NCBI RefSeq assembly: GCF_030814715.1
Contig: NZ_JAUSVO010000001.1
Location: 186,001 to 250,000, forward strand
Reading direction: 5' to 3'
DNA from: Kaistia dalseonensis
GTDB taxonomy: Bacteria > Pseudomonadota > Alphaproteobacteria > Rhizobiales > Kaistiaceae
Length of the DNA: 64,000 nt
Part shown: piece after piece, positions 1 to 8,495 of the stretch
How the letters are laid out: each line of letters starts with the position of its first letter
Numbering within the stretch: position 1 is the first letter of the stretch
The notes under the pieces: generated by a model
Seen by the model: only the letters and a program-made list of their open reading frames with translations
The model's database searches: none
Told to the model about the DNA's origin: nothing
Translations under genes and position numbers: made by a program

Positions 1-1142
1 TCTCCATTCCCGCCGTTTCGGGCGCCTGGCAATATGAGGGCGGTGGCGCGTTTCATTCCAATAGCGGCATCTTCCATCTCGACAAGACCGCGATCGAGGG
101 GCTGGACCTGCTCGATCCCACCGTGCGCCAGCTCGACCAGTCGCGCACCGGGCCGGTGCTGACGGGCGATGCCGACGCGCTGAAGGGCGGGCCGCCGGTG
201 ACGGCGATGATCGTGCAGAACACCAATCCGGTGACGGTCTGCCCCGACCAGACGCTGGTGAAGCGCGGCTTCGCGCGCGACGATCTCTTCGTCGCCGTGC
301 ACGAGCAGATCATGACCGATACGGCGAAGATGGCCGATATCGTGCTGCCGGCGACGATGTTCCTGGAGCATGACGACATCTACAAGGGCGGCGGCCACCA
401 ATATCTGATCCTGGGGCCGAAGCTGGTCGAGCCGCCCGAGGGCTGCCGCACCAATCATCAGGTGATCGCGGGCCTGGCGCGCCGGCTCGGCCTCGATCAT
501 CCGGGCTTCGCCATGAACGAGCGCGAGCATATCGACGCCATGCTGCAGCGCTCCGGCTGGGGCACGCTGGCGGATCTCGAAGAAAAGCGCTGGATCGATT
601 GCCAGAGCGATTTCGAGACCGCGCATTTCCTGAACGGTTTTGGCCATCCGGACCGGAAATTCCATTTCCGCGTCGACTGGGCCTCGGTCAATAACGAGAA
701 TTACGGCCCGGTCGGCCCCGTCGCCGACATGCCGACGCTGCCGGATCACTGGGCGGCGGCGATCGAAGCGGCCGATGACGCGCACCCCTTCCGCCTCGCG
801 ACCTCGCCGGCGCGGCAGTTCCTCAATTCCTCCTTCAACGAGACGCCGAGCTCGATCGGCCGCGAGGGACGGCCGGAATTGATGATCCATCCCGAGGACG
901 CCGCTTCGCTCGGCATCGCGGCCGGCGATCTGGTGGTGATCGGCAATGCGCGCGGCGAGGTCCGCGTGCATGCGCGGCTCTTCGAAGGGCTGAAGCGCGG
1001 CGTGGTGATCTCCGAAGGGCTCTGGCCGAACAGCGCCTTCGTCGGCGGCAACGGCATCAACACGCTGACCGGCGCCGACCCCGTCGCCCCCTTCGGCGGC
1101 GCGGCGGTGCATGACAGCAAGGTCTGGGTCAAGGCGGTTTAG
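1..1142 (+). CDS. Molybdopterin-dependent oxidoreductase, C-terminal part (5' end outside window)
   Basis: The reading frame is open from the first base and ends with TAG at 1140-1142, so about 380 C-terminal residues are present. They match the second half of the large molybdopterin oxidoreductase family (formate dehydrogenase/nitrate reductase type): the stretch with NTNPVTVCPDQ and DIVLPATMFLEHDD is the MGD-binding domain that precedes the C-terminal beta-barrel. The final 120 residues (RLATSPARQFLNSSF, then HPEDAASLGI and GDLVVIGNARG) are the molybdopterin dinucleotide-binding domain. The substrate cannot be told because the Fe-S and active-site half is missing. The gene converges on the binding-protein gene at 1222. 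Confidence 0.85.
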   Translation, partial: SIPAVSGAWQYEGGGAFHSNSGIFHLDKTAIEGLDLLDPTVRQLDQSRTGPVLTGDADALKGGPPVTAMIVQNTNPVTVCPDQTLVKRGFARDDLFVAVHEQIMTDTAKMADIVLPATMFLEHDDIYKGGGHQYLILGPKLVEPPEGCRTNHQVIAGLARRLGLDHPGFAMNEREHIDAMLQRSGWGTLADLEEKRWIDCQSDFETAHFLNGFGHPDRKFHFRVDWASVNNENYGPVGPVADMPTLPDHWAAAIEAADDAHPFRLATSPARQFLNSSFNETPSSIGREGRPELMIHPEDAASLGIAAGDLVVIGNARGEVRVHARLFEGLKRGVVISEGLWPNSAFVGGNGINTLTGADPVAPFGGAAVHDSKVWVKAV

Positions 1143-1164
1143 ACCGGGACAGGCTCAGCGTCCG

Positions 1165-1200
1165 CTCCCGCAGGCGGGAGAGGGGCGGCCGTTGCGGCCG
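1165..1200. terminator. Hairpins in the convergent intergenic gap
   Basis: CTCCCGC (1165-1171) and GCGGGAG (1174-1180) form a 7-bp stem with a 2-nt loop. A second stem, CGGCCG-TTG-CGGCCG, follows at 1186-1200. They lie between two convergent genes, where bidirectional termination is expected. No clear T-tract follows on either strand, so factor-independent termination is uncertain. Confidence 0.4.
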
Positions 1201-1221
1201 CTCCTCCTTGCCCTGTGCCGG

Positions 1222-2133
1222 TTATTCCGGGGTCTTGATCGGACGGGTGGAGGCGAGGTTGATGCCGGGCTCGGCGAGCTTCAGCAGGTGCAGGTTCCAC
1301 TTGTCGACGATCTTGTCATAGACGCCTTCGGCATAGACCGCCTTCAGGGCCGCGAGCATCGCCTCGGCGAGCTTGGTGTTCGACTTGTCGACGATGGCAC
1401 CCAGATAGATCTTCGGCAAGAGCGGGCTCTCGATCACCTTGATGGGTTGCGTGGCCTGCTTCTGGATGTCGTCCACCGCCGCCGCGTCGCTCAAGGCGAA
1501 GTCGATGCGATTGGAGTAGAGCGCGAGCAGAACCTGCGAGGCGGCCGGGAACTCGGAGACCTCGATCGGTGGCTTGCCATTAGCGACGCAGTGCTTCGAG
1601 AAAATGTTGCGCACCATGTCGCCGAAATCAATGCCGGTCTGGACGGCGGTCTTGAGACCGCAGAGCGAGAGCGGATCTTCGGTGATCTTGGAATTGGCCT
1701 CGACCGCGTAGATCGCCGCGGCGCCATACCAGAAATTGATGAAGGTCACGACCTCTTCGCGCTCGGGCCGATCCGAAAGGCAGGCGAAGGCGGCGTCGGT
1801 ACGCTTGCTCTGCACGCCGGGAATGATGCCGCCGAAATCGATCGAGCTGGCCTCGACCTTGAGGCCGAGTTTCTGCGCGATCGCAGTCCAGACATCAGGC
1901 TCGAAGCCTATGATCGTCTTTCCGTCTTCGGCAAAGAACTCGCAAGGCGGATAATGCGCGTCGGTCGCGACCGTCAGCACGCCGCTCGCGCGGATGTCAT
2001 CCGGCAGCATCGCATTGAGCGCCGGGTCCATCTGGAGCGTCGGAATATCGCTGGCGGCATGGGCCACGCTCGCGGCAAGGGGGAGAAAGCCCATCAGCAG
2101 GGCGAGTATCTGGCAGATCAGTCTTAGTCGCAT
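1222..2133 (-). CDS. ABC transporter substrate-binding protein, amino-acid type (SBP family 3)
   Basis: 303 residues. The start at 2133 was chosen because GGAG lies 7 nt upstream and a typical signal peptide follows (MRLRLICQILALLMGFLPL, cleavage near AHA-AS). The mature protein has the periplasmic binding-protein pattern: VLTVATDAHYPPCEFF near residues 55-70, then GFEPDVWTAIAQKLG, then DAAFACLSDRPEREEVVTF, which resembles the hinge region that binds the ligand alpha-amino group in polar amino-acid receptors. No permease or ATPase lies beside it, so it may be an orphan receptor or serve a transporter elsewhere. An operator-like inverted repeat at 2309-2328 lies in its upstream region and is shared in sequence with the one before the dioxygenase gene. 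Confidence 0.85.
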   Translation of the reverse strand: MRLRLICQILALLMGFLPLAASVAHAASDIPTLQMDPALNAMLPDDIRASGVLTVATDAHYPPCEFFAEDGKTIIGFEPDVWTAIAQKLGLKVEASSIDFGGIIPGVQSKRTDAAFACLSDRPEREEVVTFINFWYGAAAIYAVEANSKITEDPLSLCGLKTAVQTGIDFGDMVRNIFSKHCVANGKPPIEVSEFPAASQVLLALYSNRIDFALSDAAAVDDIQKQATQPIKVIESPLLPKIYLGAIVDKSNTKLAEAMLAALKAVYAEGVYDKIVDKWNLHLLKLAEPGINLASTRPIKTPE

Positions 2134-2308
2134 CGGGATCTCCGGTTCTGTGTAGGTCTCACTTCGGTGCCGCGGGGCGGCAGCCGGACGGGGAAGGCCG
2201 GTGCGACGCTCGCGCGTCGCTTCGGTAGATGCGCTTGGCCATGAGCAATCTCGTCTCTGGCGCAATGCCAACGGAAGATGGATAGCAAGTGACATGCCAT
2301 CGCTTGGA

Positions 2309-2328
2309 ATTAAGCGAACGTTCAATTA
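2309..2328. promoter_or_regulatory. Operator-like inverted repeat, copy 1
   Basis: ATTAAGCGAACGTTCAATTA has a perfect GAACGTTC core with flanking TTAA on both sides. It matches the copy at 2678-2697 in 16 of 20 positions. It lies about 175 bp upstream of the binding-protein start, in the likely promoter region of that gene. The form suits a dimeric helix-turn-helix regulator, for example a TetR-type one. No such regulator gene is in the window. Confidence 0.5.
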
Positions 2329-2644
2329 AATCAGGACGAATAGTGTCGTTGCTGCCGCCGCCGCGATCCATCTGTCGGAGGAATGCGCATGGCGATGATC
2401 AGATTTTGCGCAGTCCAGGCTCGATCACTCGCAAGCTGCGACGTGAGGCATTCAACCCACTTCCGGCCGGAGCGACGCCATGGCGGACGCCGGATTGCCG
2501 GAAAACCTCCACTTCGCCGCGGAATTGCCGGCTCGGAGAGGGAGGAGGGGCGTGCGGTCACCGTGCCCGCATCGATCGCTGGAGCGACGGTTTCATCGGA
2601 TGACGCGGCGACCGTCCTTCATCGAGCGCCCGAATGCGGAGGTC

Positions 2645-2674
2645 TTGACGTCGTTCGCGCACGGACCGTATGGT
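2645..2674 (+). promoter_or_regulatory. Sigma70-type promoter of the dioxygenase-SDR operon
   Basis: TTGACG (2645-2650) and TATGGT (2669-2674) are separated by 18 bp. They sit about 70 bp upstream of the chosen dioxygenase start and directly before operator copy 2, an arrangement suited to repression. Confidence 0.45.
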
Positions 2675-2677
2675 CGC

Positions 2678-2697
2678 ATTAATCAAATGTTTAATTA
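2678..2697. promoter_or_regulatory. Operator-like inverted repeat, copy 2
   Basis: ATTAATCAAATGTTTAATTA is an imperfect inverted repeat (TTTxATTA half-sites) that starts 4 bp after the proposed -10 element, where a bound repressor would block transcription. Its sequence relation to copy 1 at 2309-2328 suggests that one regulator controls both flanking transcription units. Confidence 0.5.
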
Positions 2698-2742
2698 GCA
2701 TGGCGCCTCGGTGCAGGCGCTCGCCTCATGGAAGGATGCGGA

Positions 2743-3594
2743 ATGACAGAGCGCGTCGATATCGCCGGGACGGACTCGGCTCCGGAGCAGGGCTATGTGC
2801 CGACACCGGAGGACATTGATGCCTTCCATCGCGATGGTGTCGTCTGCCTGCGTGGCGCGCTGTCGCCGGAATGGATCGCCACGATCGAGCGCGCGATCGA
2901 TGCCGTCCTCATCGATCCGGGCACCGGGGCCAAATACGCCGACGCCGCACAGAGAGGCTTCTTCCAGGATTCCAACAATTGGCGTCGCATCCCGGCGCTG
3001 AGCGATTTTGTGTGGCGATCGCCGGCCTCGCGTATCGCCTCCGCCTTGCTCGGGTCGCGCAAGATCAATTTTCTGCAGGATCACATCCTCGTCAAGGAAC
3101 CGAATACGGACAAGCCGACGCTCTGGCATCAGGATCAGCCCTACAGCCCGATCGACGGGCCGGACTTCCTGACGATGTGGATCGCCGTCGACAGCGTGCC
3201 GCTCGATCGCAGCCTCCGTTTCGTCCGTGGCTCCCATGCTCCCGGCGTGTGGTATCGTCCGCGCCATTTCGCGACGGGGGCGCTGCGCGACGGCGATGAT
3301 CCACGATGGGTGCCGACGCCCGATATCGATGGCGATCCGGAGGCCTTCCCGGTCATATCGTGGCCGGTGGAGCCGGGTGATATCGTCGTCTTTCAGGGGC
3401 TGACGCTGCACGGAGCGAGCGGAAACAACTCGGCGAGTGCGCGGCGGCGCGTGCTGTCGGCGCGATGGACCGGGGACGATGCGCGCTTCGTGCGCCGTGC
3501 CGGACCCATGTCGCCACCGCCGCCGGAAGCCGATGCACCGATGGATGGCGCCGCAGTTGACTGTCCGGCGTTCCCCGTCGTGCTGGGCCATTAG
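2743..3594 (+). CDS. Phytanoyl-CoA dioxygenase (PhyH) family protein
   Basis: 283 residues from the ATG at 2743, which has GAAGGA 6 nt upstream; an in-frame ATG at 2728 lacks a ribosome site. The protein has the PhyH double-stranded beta-helix pattern of Fe(II)/2-oxoglutarate oxygenases. LWHQDQPYSPIDG supplies the metal-binding H-x-D pair, RSLRFVRGSH is the family's strand after the co-substrate site, and VFQGLTLHGASGNNS carries the distal histidine. Members hydroxylate varied small molecules, so the substrate is not predictable. The SDR gene follows 150 bp downstream on the same strand and may act on the hydroxylated product. The promoter and operator lie at 2645-2697. Confidence 0.85.
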   Translation: MTERVDIAGTDSAPEQGYVPTPEDIDAFHRDGVVCLRGALSPEWIATIERAIDAVLIDPGTGAKYADAAQRGFFQDSNNWRRIPALSDFVWRSPASRIASALLGSRKINFLQDHILVKEPNTDKPTLWHQDQPYSPIDGPDFLTMWIAVDSVPLDRSLRFVRGSHAPGVWYRPRHFATGALRDGDDPRWVPTPDIDGDPEAFPVISWPVEPGDIVVFQGLTLHGASGNNSASARRRVLSARWTGDDARFVRRAGPMSPPPPEADAPMDGAAVDCPAFPVVLGH

Positions 3595-3744
3595 CCACGC
3601 GATCCGCCCATTCGGCCGAACGCTCTCTACGCCCGGAATTGCGCAGGATCCGTCTCCGTGGTTCCGTCAGCGCCGATGACGAGCGCCAGCGCATGCCTTG
3701 GCATGTCTGGCGCGAGCATGGGCGCAATCAACGGGAGATGGACC

Positions 3745-4500
3745 GTGGGGCGAGACCTGAAAGGAAAGACTGCGCTCGTCACCGGCGCGAGCCGGGGCAT
3801 TGGCAGGGCAATCGCAGCGCGGCTCGCCGCCGACGGTGCGCGGGTGGGCATTCACTATGGCCGCAGCCGCGATGCGGCCGGCGCGCTGGCTGATGAAATC
3901 GCCGCTGCCGGTGGCGCGTCCTTTCTGGTCGAGGGCCGGCTCGAAACGCTTGAAGGCGTCGAGGCGCTCGCCGCTGGCGTCGAAGCGGTGCTGGGGGACG
4001 GTGGTGCGCTCGATATCCTCGTCAACAATGCCGGCCATCAGCTTCCCGGCGGCCCGCAGGCGACGGAAGAAGCCTTTGACGGCCTGTTCGCAGTCAATCT
4101 GAAGGCGCCGTTCTTTCTGATTCAGAAGCTCGGGCCCCGGATCGCCGATGGGGGCCGCATCATCAACATCTCCTCCGGCCTCTCGAAGAAGGCGATCCCC
4201 GACGTGATGCTCTACGGCATGACCAAGGCGGCGCTGAACGCGATGACGCGCGCCTTCGCCAAGGAGTTTGGCGCGCGCGGCATCACGGTCAACGCCGTCC
4301 TGCCCGGCATCATCCGCTCCGACATGAGCCGCTGGGTCGACCAGCCGGCCGGCGCCGAAATCGCCAAATCGCGCTCGGTCTTCGACCGCGTCGGCGAGCC
4401 CGAGGACGTCGCCGACATCATCGCCTTCCTCGCCTCGACGGATTCACGCTGGGTCACGGGCGAACTGATTGACGCCAGCGGCGGGCAGTTCGTGGTGTGA
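3745..4500 (+). CDS. SDR-family NAD(P)-dependent oxidoreductase
   Basis: 251 residues from the GTG at 3745, preceded by GGGAG at a 9-nt spacing; an in-frame ATG at 3718 is an alternative that adds nine residues. Classical short-chain dehydrogenase motifs are all present: TGASRGIG for the dinucleotide near the N-terminus, NNAG in mid-protein, a catalytic serine in NISSGLS and the Tyr/Lys pair in YGMTK. The N-terminus DLKGKTALVTG is typical of 3-oxoacyl-ACP-reductase-like SDRs. The substrate is unknown. It probably shares a transcript with the upstream dioxygenase gene. Confidence 0.87.
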   Translation: MGRDLKGKTALVTGASRGIGRAIAARLAADGARVGIHYGRSRDAAGALADEIAAAGGASFLVEGRLETLEGVEALAAGVEAVLGDGGALDILVNNAGHQLPGGPQATEEAFDGLFAVNLKAPFFLIQKLGPRIADGGRIINISSGLSKKAIPDVMLYGMTKAALNAMTRAFAKEFGARGITVNAVLPGIIRSDMSRWVDQPAGAEIAKSRSVFDRVGEPEDVADIIAFLASTDSRWVTGELIDASGGQFVV

Positions 4501-4517
4501 GGGGTGGGAGCGGGCAG

Positions 4518-4643
4518 ATGTCGGCCGTTAAGTCGGTCGATGCCGTGCAGCGTCTTGTAAACCCGCCCTACGCAGATCTCGATTTCACGACATTGGCACG
4601 TTGGATCGTGGCATGGAAACAGAACGAATTGCCGAGGCACTGA
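4518..4643 (+). CDS. Possible small protein of 41 residues
   Basis: An ATG at 4518, preceded by GGGAGCGGGCAG, opens a 41-codon frame ending in TGA at 4641-4643. It overlaps the first 31 nt of the next gene. The sequence (…DLDFTTLARWIVAWKQ…) has a protein-like mix of residues, but I recognise no family. It may be a leader peptide or the remnant of a longer gene. Confidence 0.25.
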   Translation: MSAVKSVDAVQRLVNPPYADLDFTTLARWIVAWKQNELPRH

Positions 4644-5563
4644 GCCCCCTCGCTCTGGGTCGCATCCTTGCGATCAAGGAGATGGCTGGCGGCCAATCTC
4701 CGATCTACAAAATCGAATTCGCATCCGGCCTCGCTGTCATTCTCAAGGGGTATCCGGATGGCGACCCCTATCTCAGTTCGCCAGACAAGGACGCCTTTGC
4801 TTTAGCCCAACTGGCCGACTTCCGTGGCCCGATAAGCCGTCAGCTCCTGAGCGATACGAGCAAGCAAAGGCTGCCATTCTGCTTTGCCGTGACCAACTAT
4901 CTGCCGGGCATGCCGACGGGCAGCTTCTTGAAGCATCCTGACATTGCCAGCATGTACCGTCAGATCGGAAGCTTGCTGCGCTCGCTGCATTCGGTGGCAA
5001 TGCCTGCCTATGGTTCATTTGATGGTCAGGGCATTGTTGCGCCGGTGTCGTCCAACGCCGCCTATGTCGGCGGATGGATCGAACATACTTTCGAGCGGTT
5101 CTCGGCCATGGGGGCCGACGCCATGCTCACCAAGCGGCTTCGCGAGGCTGTCGAGGAGAGATTCGAGGCGGTGGTGCCGCACAGCAAGGGCGCAGCATTT
5201 TGCCATGACGACCTGCATCCCAACAACGTCTTGGCAGTGGAGAACCAGGATGGAACGCTCACGCTCAGCGGCTTGATCGACTTCGGGAATGCTCGCGCCG
5301 CGGATCCGGTATCCGACTTGGCAAAGTGCCTGTTCTGTTCGGAGCATGATGCGCCCGGCAGCAGCCCGCATATCCTGGATGGATACGGCCCTATCGACCA
5401 TCCGGCCCCGAAGGCAGCGCTCGAGTATTACACCTTGCTGCATCGAATGGTCATGTGGTGGTGGCTGCGCCATGTCGGGACCATTCGAACTCCGGATACG
5501 CCCACGACGCTCATCGACGATCTTTGGAACGCGTGCGGCGTCGGCGTGGCGGAGGCGAGGTAG
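4613..5563 (+). CDS. Aminoglycoside/choline-kinase-like phosphotransferase (APH family)
   Basis: 316 residues from the ATG at 4613; a TTG 12 nt upstream is also in frame and neither has a strong ribosome site. The kinase-fold signature is clear: FCHDDLHPNNVLAV is the catalytic loop (H-x-D-x-x-x-x-N) near residue 205, and LIDFGNARAADPVSDLA holds the Mg-binding DFG aspartate. The family phosphorylates small molecules such as aminoglycosides, homoserine, choline or methylthioribose. Nothing here proves antibiotic resistance. Codon use is somewhat less GC-biased than in the flanking genes. Confidence 0.75.
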   Translation: METERIAEALSPLALGRILAIKEMAGGQSPIYKIEFASGLAVILKGYPDGDPYLSSPDKDAFALAQLADFRGPISRQLLSDTSKQRLPFCFAVTNYLPGMPTGSFLKHPDIASMYRQIGSLLRSLHSVAMPAYGSFDGQGIVAPVSSNAAYVGGWIEHTFERFSAMGADAMLTKRLREAVEERFEAVVPHSKGAAFCHDDLHPNNVLAVENQDGTLTLSGLIDFGNARAADPVSDLAKCLFCSEHDAPGSSPHILDGYGPIDHPAPKAALEYYTLLHRMVMWWWLRHVGTIRTPDTPTTLIDDLWNACGVGVAEAR

Positions 5564-5776
5564 GCCTGCGCCAGACCGGACGACCAGACGGCGGCCGTCA
5601 TGGCGGTGCTCTCGCGCGCCTCGGGTCCGCTCGATGCGGCGACGCTGGCCGCATCCTTCCGGCAGGGACGGCGGATCGAGCCGAAGGTCGCCGCGATCCT
5701 CGCAGCCCTGGCCCGCACCGGCACGGCGCTCTCCTCCGATCGTGGCCGCAGCTTCTGGGCGCGCCAGGCGGCATAA
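5564..5776 (+). pseudogene. 3' remnant of a DNA methyltransferase-like gene
   Basis: Directly after the previous stop codon, the same frame stays open for 70 codons to TAA at 5774-5776, with the codon bias of a real gene. The translated segment, DDQTAAVMAVLSRASG and later KVAAILAALARTG followed by a charged aromatic tail, resembles from memory the winged-helix-like C-terminus of large class I SAM-dependent DNA methyltransferases found in this order. There is no start region or catalytic domain upstream, so it looks like the tail of a deleted gene. An ATG at 5600 could give a 58-residue peptide but has no convincing ribosome site. Confidence 0.45.
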
Positions 5777-5866
5777 GGCGCGGGACTGTGGCATGACGGC
5801 TGCTGCCGGCGCCCGCCGCGCGCGATAACATGCTGCCGGAGACCATCATTTCCGGCGAGGACGAGC

Positions 5867-6274
5867 ATGACTGCAACCAGCGAGACCACCGGATCGTGCC
5901 TTTGCGGCGCGGTTCGCTACCAGATTACCGGCCCGTTCGAGCGGTTTTTCCTCTGTCATTGCTCGCGCTGCCGCAAGGGCTCGGGATCGGCGCATGGGGC
6001 GAATATCTTCTCGTCTCAGGCGACGCTCGCCTGGCTCTCGGGAGAGGACAGCATCCGCACCTATCGGGTGCCCGAAAGCCGGCATGCGAGGAGCTTCTGC
6101 GTCGAATGTGGGTCCGGGGTTCCGCAGGCCAAGGGCAATTGGCTGATGGTGCCGGCCGGCAGCCTCGACAGCGCGATCGACATCCGCCCCGACGCCCATA
6201 TCTGCTGTTCCAGCCGCGCGGAATGGGACGCGCATCTGGAAGACGTCCCGAGCGTCGACGGCATGCCGGGATAG
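5867..6274 (+). CDS. GFA / CENP-V family zinc protein
   Basis: 135 residues. The zinc ligands of the family stand in their usual places: GSCLCGAVRY at residues 10-19, CHCSRCRKGSGS near residue 31, and FCVECGSGV near residue 77. The family is named after a supposed glutathione-dependent formaldehyde-activating enzyme, but most members have no proven reaction. The start is supported by GCGAGGA 5-11 nt upstream. A second, divergent member of the family lies at 32097-32513. Confidence 0.85.
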   Translation: MTATSETTGSCLCGAVRYQITGPFERFFLCHCSRCRKGSGSAHGANIFSSQATLAWLSGEDSIRTYRVPESRHARSFCVECGSGVPQAKGNWLMVPAGSLDSAIDIRPDAHICCSSRAEWDAHLEDVPSVDGMPG

Positions 6275-6566
6275 CGTTTTGGGCGGCGACGGCACGCACG
6301 GCAAGCTCTCTCCCCGCTCGTGGGGGAGAGTTGGAGAGGGGGCCTCGCCGGGCGTGGGGTGGTATTCGAGCCGGATCGCATCCGGAAACCCCGCACACGG
6401 CCCCGGCGCTCCCCCTCCCCGGAGAAGGGAAGGCGGCGCTCAGGCGCGGCGGGAGGCGAAGGAAGGCTGCTCCGCCCGGAGGAGAGGGAGGGGCGTGCCG
6501 TTCCGATAGGTTGACCAAGGAAGGGCGGTCGCCACGTGTCTGGCGACGGAAAAGGTCTTGGCCGCC
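6275..6566. repeat. Intergenic region with CTCTCCCC-type palindromic repeats
   Basis: CTCTCCCC (6308-6315) and GGGGAGAG (6323-6330) form an 8-bp stem. Around 6408-6495 a second set of pyrimidine-rich and purine-rich blocks (CTCCCCCTCCCC against GGAGAGGGAGGGG) can pair over a longer loop. Such C/T-rich palindromes are common dispersed intergenic repeats in Hyphomicrobiales. They separate two convergent genes and may also stop transcription. Confidence 0.5.
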
Positions 6567-7235
6567 TCAGCCTTCGATGGCGGGGGCGACGAGCATGTCG
6601 GACATGTCGAGGGGCAGGGCGGAGTGCACCACGAGGCGTTCGTCGCGGACGTGGACGAGCTCGCCGGCGACGAGGGCGAGCGCCAGCGGATAGAGCTGAT
6701 GCTCGGCCGCGAGGACCCGGCGCGCCAGCGTGTCGGGCGTGTCGTCAAAGGCGATGGGAACCGCCGCCTGGCCGATGATCGGGCCCGAATCCATTTCCGC
6801 CCGCACGAAATGCACCGTGCAGCCGGTCAGCCGCATGCCGGCCTCGATCGCGCGCTCATGCGTGTGGAGGCCCGGAAAGAGCGGCAGCAGCGAGGGATGG
6901 ATGTTGATCATCCGGTCGTGCCAGGCGCTGACGAAATCCGCCGTCAGGATGCGCATGAAGCCGGCGAGGCAGACGATGTCGATGCCCTCGACGCCGAGCC
7001 GCGCATTGACGGCGGCATCGAAGGCGGCGCGGTTCGGATAGGCGCGATGGTCGACCACGGTGGTGCGGATGCCGGCGCGGCGGGCGCGTTCCAGGCCGAC
7101 CGCATCGGCCCGGTTGGAGAGGACCAGCGCGATCTCGGCCGGATAGGCCGGGTCGCGCGCCGCCTCGATCAGCGCGGTCATGTTGCTGCCGCGGCCGGAA
7201 ATCAGGATCGCGACGCGCTTGCGGATGGTCGTCAC
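6567..7235 (-). CDS. purN: Phosphoribosylglycinamide formyltransferase
   Basis: 222 residues. PurN catalyses the third step of purine synthesis, transferring a formyl group from 10-formyl-THF to GAR in the cytoplasm. Catalytic residues match the E. coli enzyme with an offset of five: Asn111 and His113 in [10 protein letters not shown], and Asp149 in [11 protein letters not shown]. The N-terminal [12 protein letters not shown] binds the phosphoribosyl group. The start is a GTG at 7233-7235 that overlaps the purM stop by 4 nt (GTGA), so translation is probably coupled. Confidence 0.95.
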   Translation of the reverse strand: MTTIRKRVAILISGRGSNMTALIEAARDPAYPAEIALVLSNRADAVGLERARRAGIRTTVVDHRAYPNRAAFDAAVNARLGVEGIDIVCLAGFMRILTADFVSAWHDRMINIHPSLLPLFPGLHTHERAIEAGMRLTGCTVHFVRAEMDSGPIIGQAAVPIAFDDTPDTLARRVLAAEHQLYPLALALVAGELVHVRDERLVVHSALPLDMSDMLVAPAIEG

Positions 7236-8305
7236 AGCGCCAGCGTCCCGCTGAAGACCACGCCCTCGCCGTCGCGGGCGGTGAGGCTGCCGAGGCGCAT
7301 CACGCTCTCACCCTGCTCGGCCAGCACCGAGGAGACCGCGTCGACGGCGTCGGGCGCCACGACCACAATCATGCCGACGCCGCAATTGAAGGTGCGCAGC
7401 ATTTCGCGCGTCTCGACGCCGCCCGTCCGCGCCAGCCAGCCGAACACCGGCGGCACGATGACCGCGTCGAGATCGATCGCGGCGGCGAGATGGTCGGGGA
7501 GCACGCGGGGGATGTTGTCGATGAAGCCGCCGCCGGTGATGTGCGCCATCGCCTTGACGCCGCCGGTCTCGCGGATCGCCGCCAGCATCGGCTTCACATA
7601 GATCCGCGTCGGCGCCAGCAGGGCGCGGCCGAGCGAGAGCTCCGGCGCGAAGGGGGCGGGCGCCTCGAAGGCGAGGCCGGAGATCTCGACGATGCGGCGC
7701 ACCAGCGAGAAGCCGTTCGAATGGACGCCCGAGGAGGCGAGGCCGAGCAGCACGTCGCCCTCGGCGATATCGGCGCGCGGCAGCAGGCCGGTGCGCTCGA
7801 CCGCGCCGACGGCGAAGCCCGCGAGATCATAATCGCCCGCCTTGTAGAGGCCGGGCATCTCGGCCGTCTCGCCGCCGATCAGCGCGGCGCCGGCCTGCCG
7901 GCAGCCCTCGGCGATGCCGGCGACGACGGTCGCGGCCTCGACGGGCTCGAGCTTTCCGGTCGCGAAATAATCGAGGAAGAAGAGCGGCTCGGCGCCCTGC
8001 ACCACGAGATCGTTGACGCACATGGCGACCAGGTCGATGCCGACCGTGTCGTGGATGCCGGTATCGATCGCGACCTTGAGCTTGGTGCCGACGCCGTCAT
8101 TGGCGGCGACGAGGAGGGGATCGGTGTAGCCGGCGGCGCGGGGATCGAACACGCCGCCAAAGCCGCCGATCTCGGCATCCGCGCCGGGACGGCGGGTCGC
8201 CTTGACGAGCGGCTTGATCAAATCGACGAGCCGGTTGCCGGCGTCGATATCGACCCCCGCATCGGCATAGCTGAGGCTGTTTCGGGCGGCGGGTTTGTCG
8301 GTCAT
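7232..8305 (-). CDS. purM: Phosphoribosylformylglycinamidine cyclo-ligase (AIR synthetase)
   Basis: 357 residues from the ATG at 8305 ([19 protein letters not shown]). PurM closes the imidazole ring of FGAM to AIR with ATP. Family signatures are present: [45 protein letters not shown] and [16 protein letters not shown]. It is followed with a 4-nt overlap by purN, as in many bacteria. A 190-bp gap separates it from the divergent permease gene and must contain both promoters. Confidence 0.95.
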   Translation of the reverse strand: MTDKPAARNSLSYADAGVDIDAGNRLVDLIKPLVKATRRPGADAEIGGFGGVFDPRAAGYTDPLLVAANDGVGTKLKVAIDTGIHDTVGIDLVAMCVNDLVVQGAEPLFFLDYFATGKLEPVEAATVVAGIAEGCRQAGAALIGGETAEMPGLYKAGDYDLAGFAVGAVERTGLLPRADIAEGDVLLGLASSGVHSNGFSLVRRIVEISGLAFEAPAPFAPELSLGRALLAPTRIYVKPMLAAIRETGGVKAMAHITGGGFIDNIPRVLPDHLAAAIDLDAVIVPPVFGWLARTGGVETREMLRTFNCGVGMIVVVAPDAVDAVSSVLAEQGESVMRLGSLTARDGEGVVFSGTLAL

Positions 8306-8495
8306 CGATCGGTCCAGCTTGCGTTGCCGAGGGAGGATCACGAGACGGTGGCCGCCGTCAACCGATATTCGCCGGGAAGGGCCGGCTTGCCGCGACGCCG
8401 CGCGCTTGACCCCCCTCCGGCCGAGGCCCTATCTGGAGCATGGTATGCGTGCTCGGCCGGCGAGCCGCGAGAGGTCGGGAACGGAGCGCGCGACG

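Larger units (their letters stand above)
2134..2742. other. Divergent intergenic region with two related operator-like sites
   Basis: This 609-bp spacer separates the leftward binding-protein gene from the rightward dioxygenase gene. Short open frames occur on both strands but have no ribosome sites or recognisable protein character. What stands out are two AT-rich inverted repeats of the same type (2309-2328 and 2678-2697) and a promoter at 2645-2674. Confidence 0.6.

Noticed and set aside
1111-2127. 338-codon open frame on the plus strand
   Set aside because: It is antisense to the binding-protein gene, which has a signal peptide, ribosome site and family motifs. The plus-strand translation has the charged, low-complexity look of a GC-rich shadow frame.
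4613-5563. Specific aminoglycoside-resistance gene
   Set aside because: Only generic kinase-fold motifs are visible. There is no close resemblance to a named resistance enzyme and no mobile-element context.
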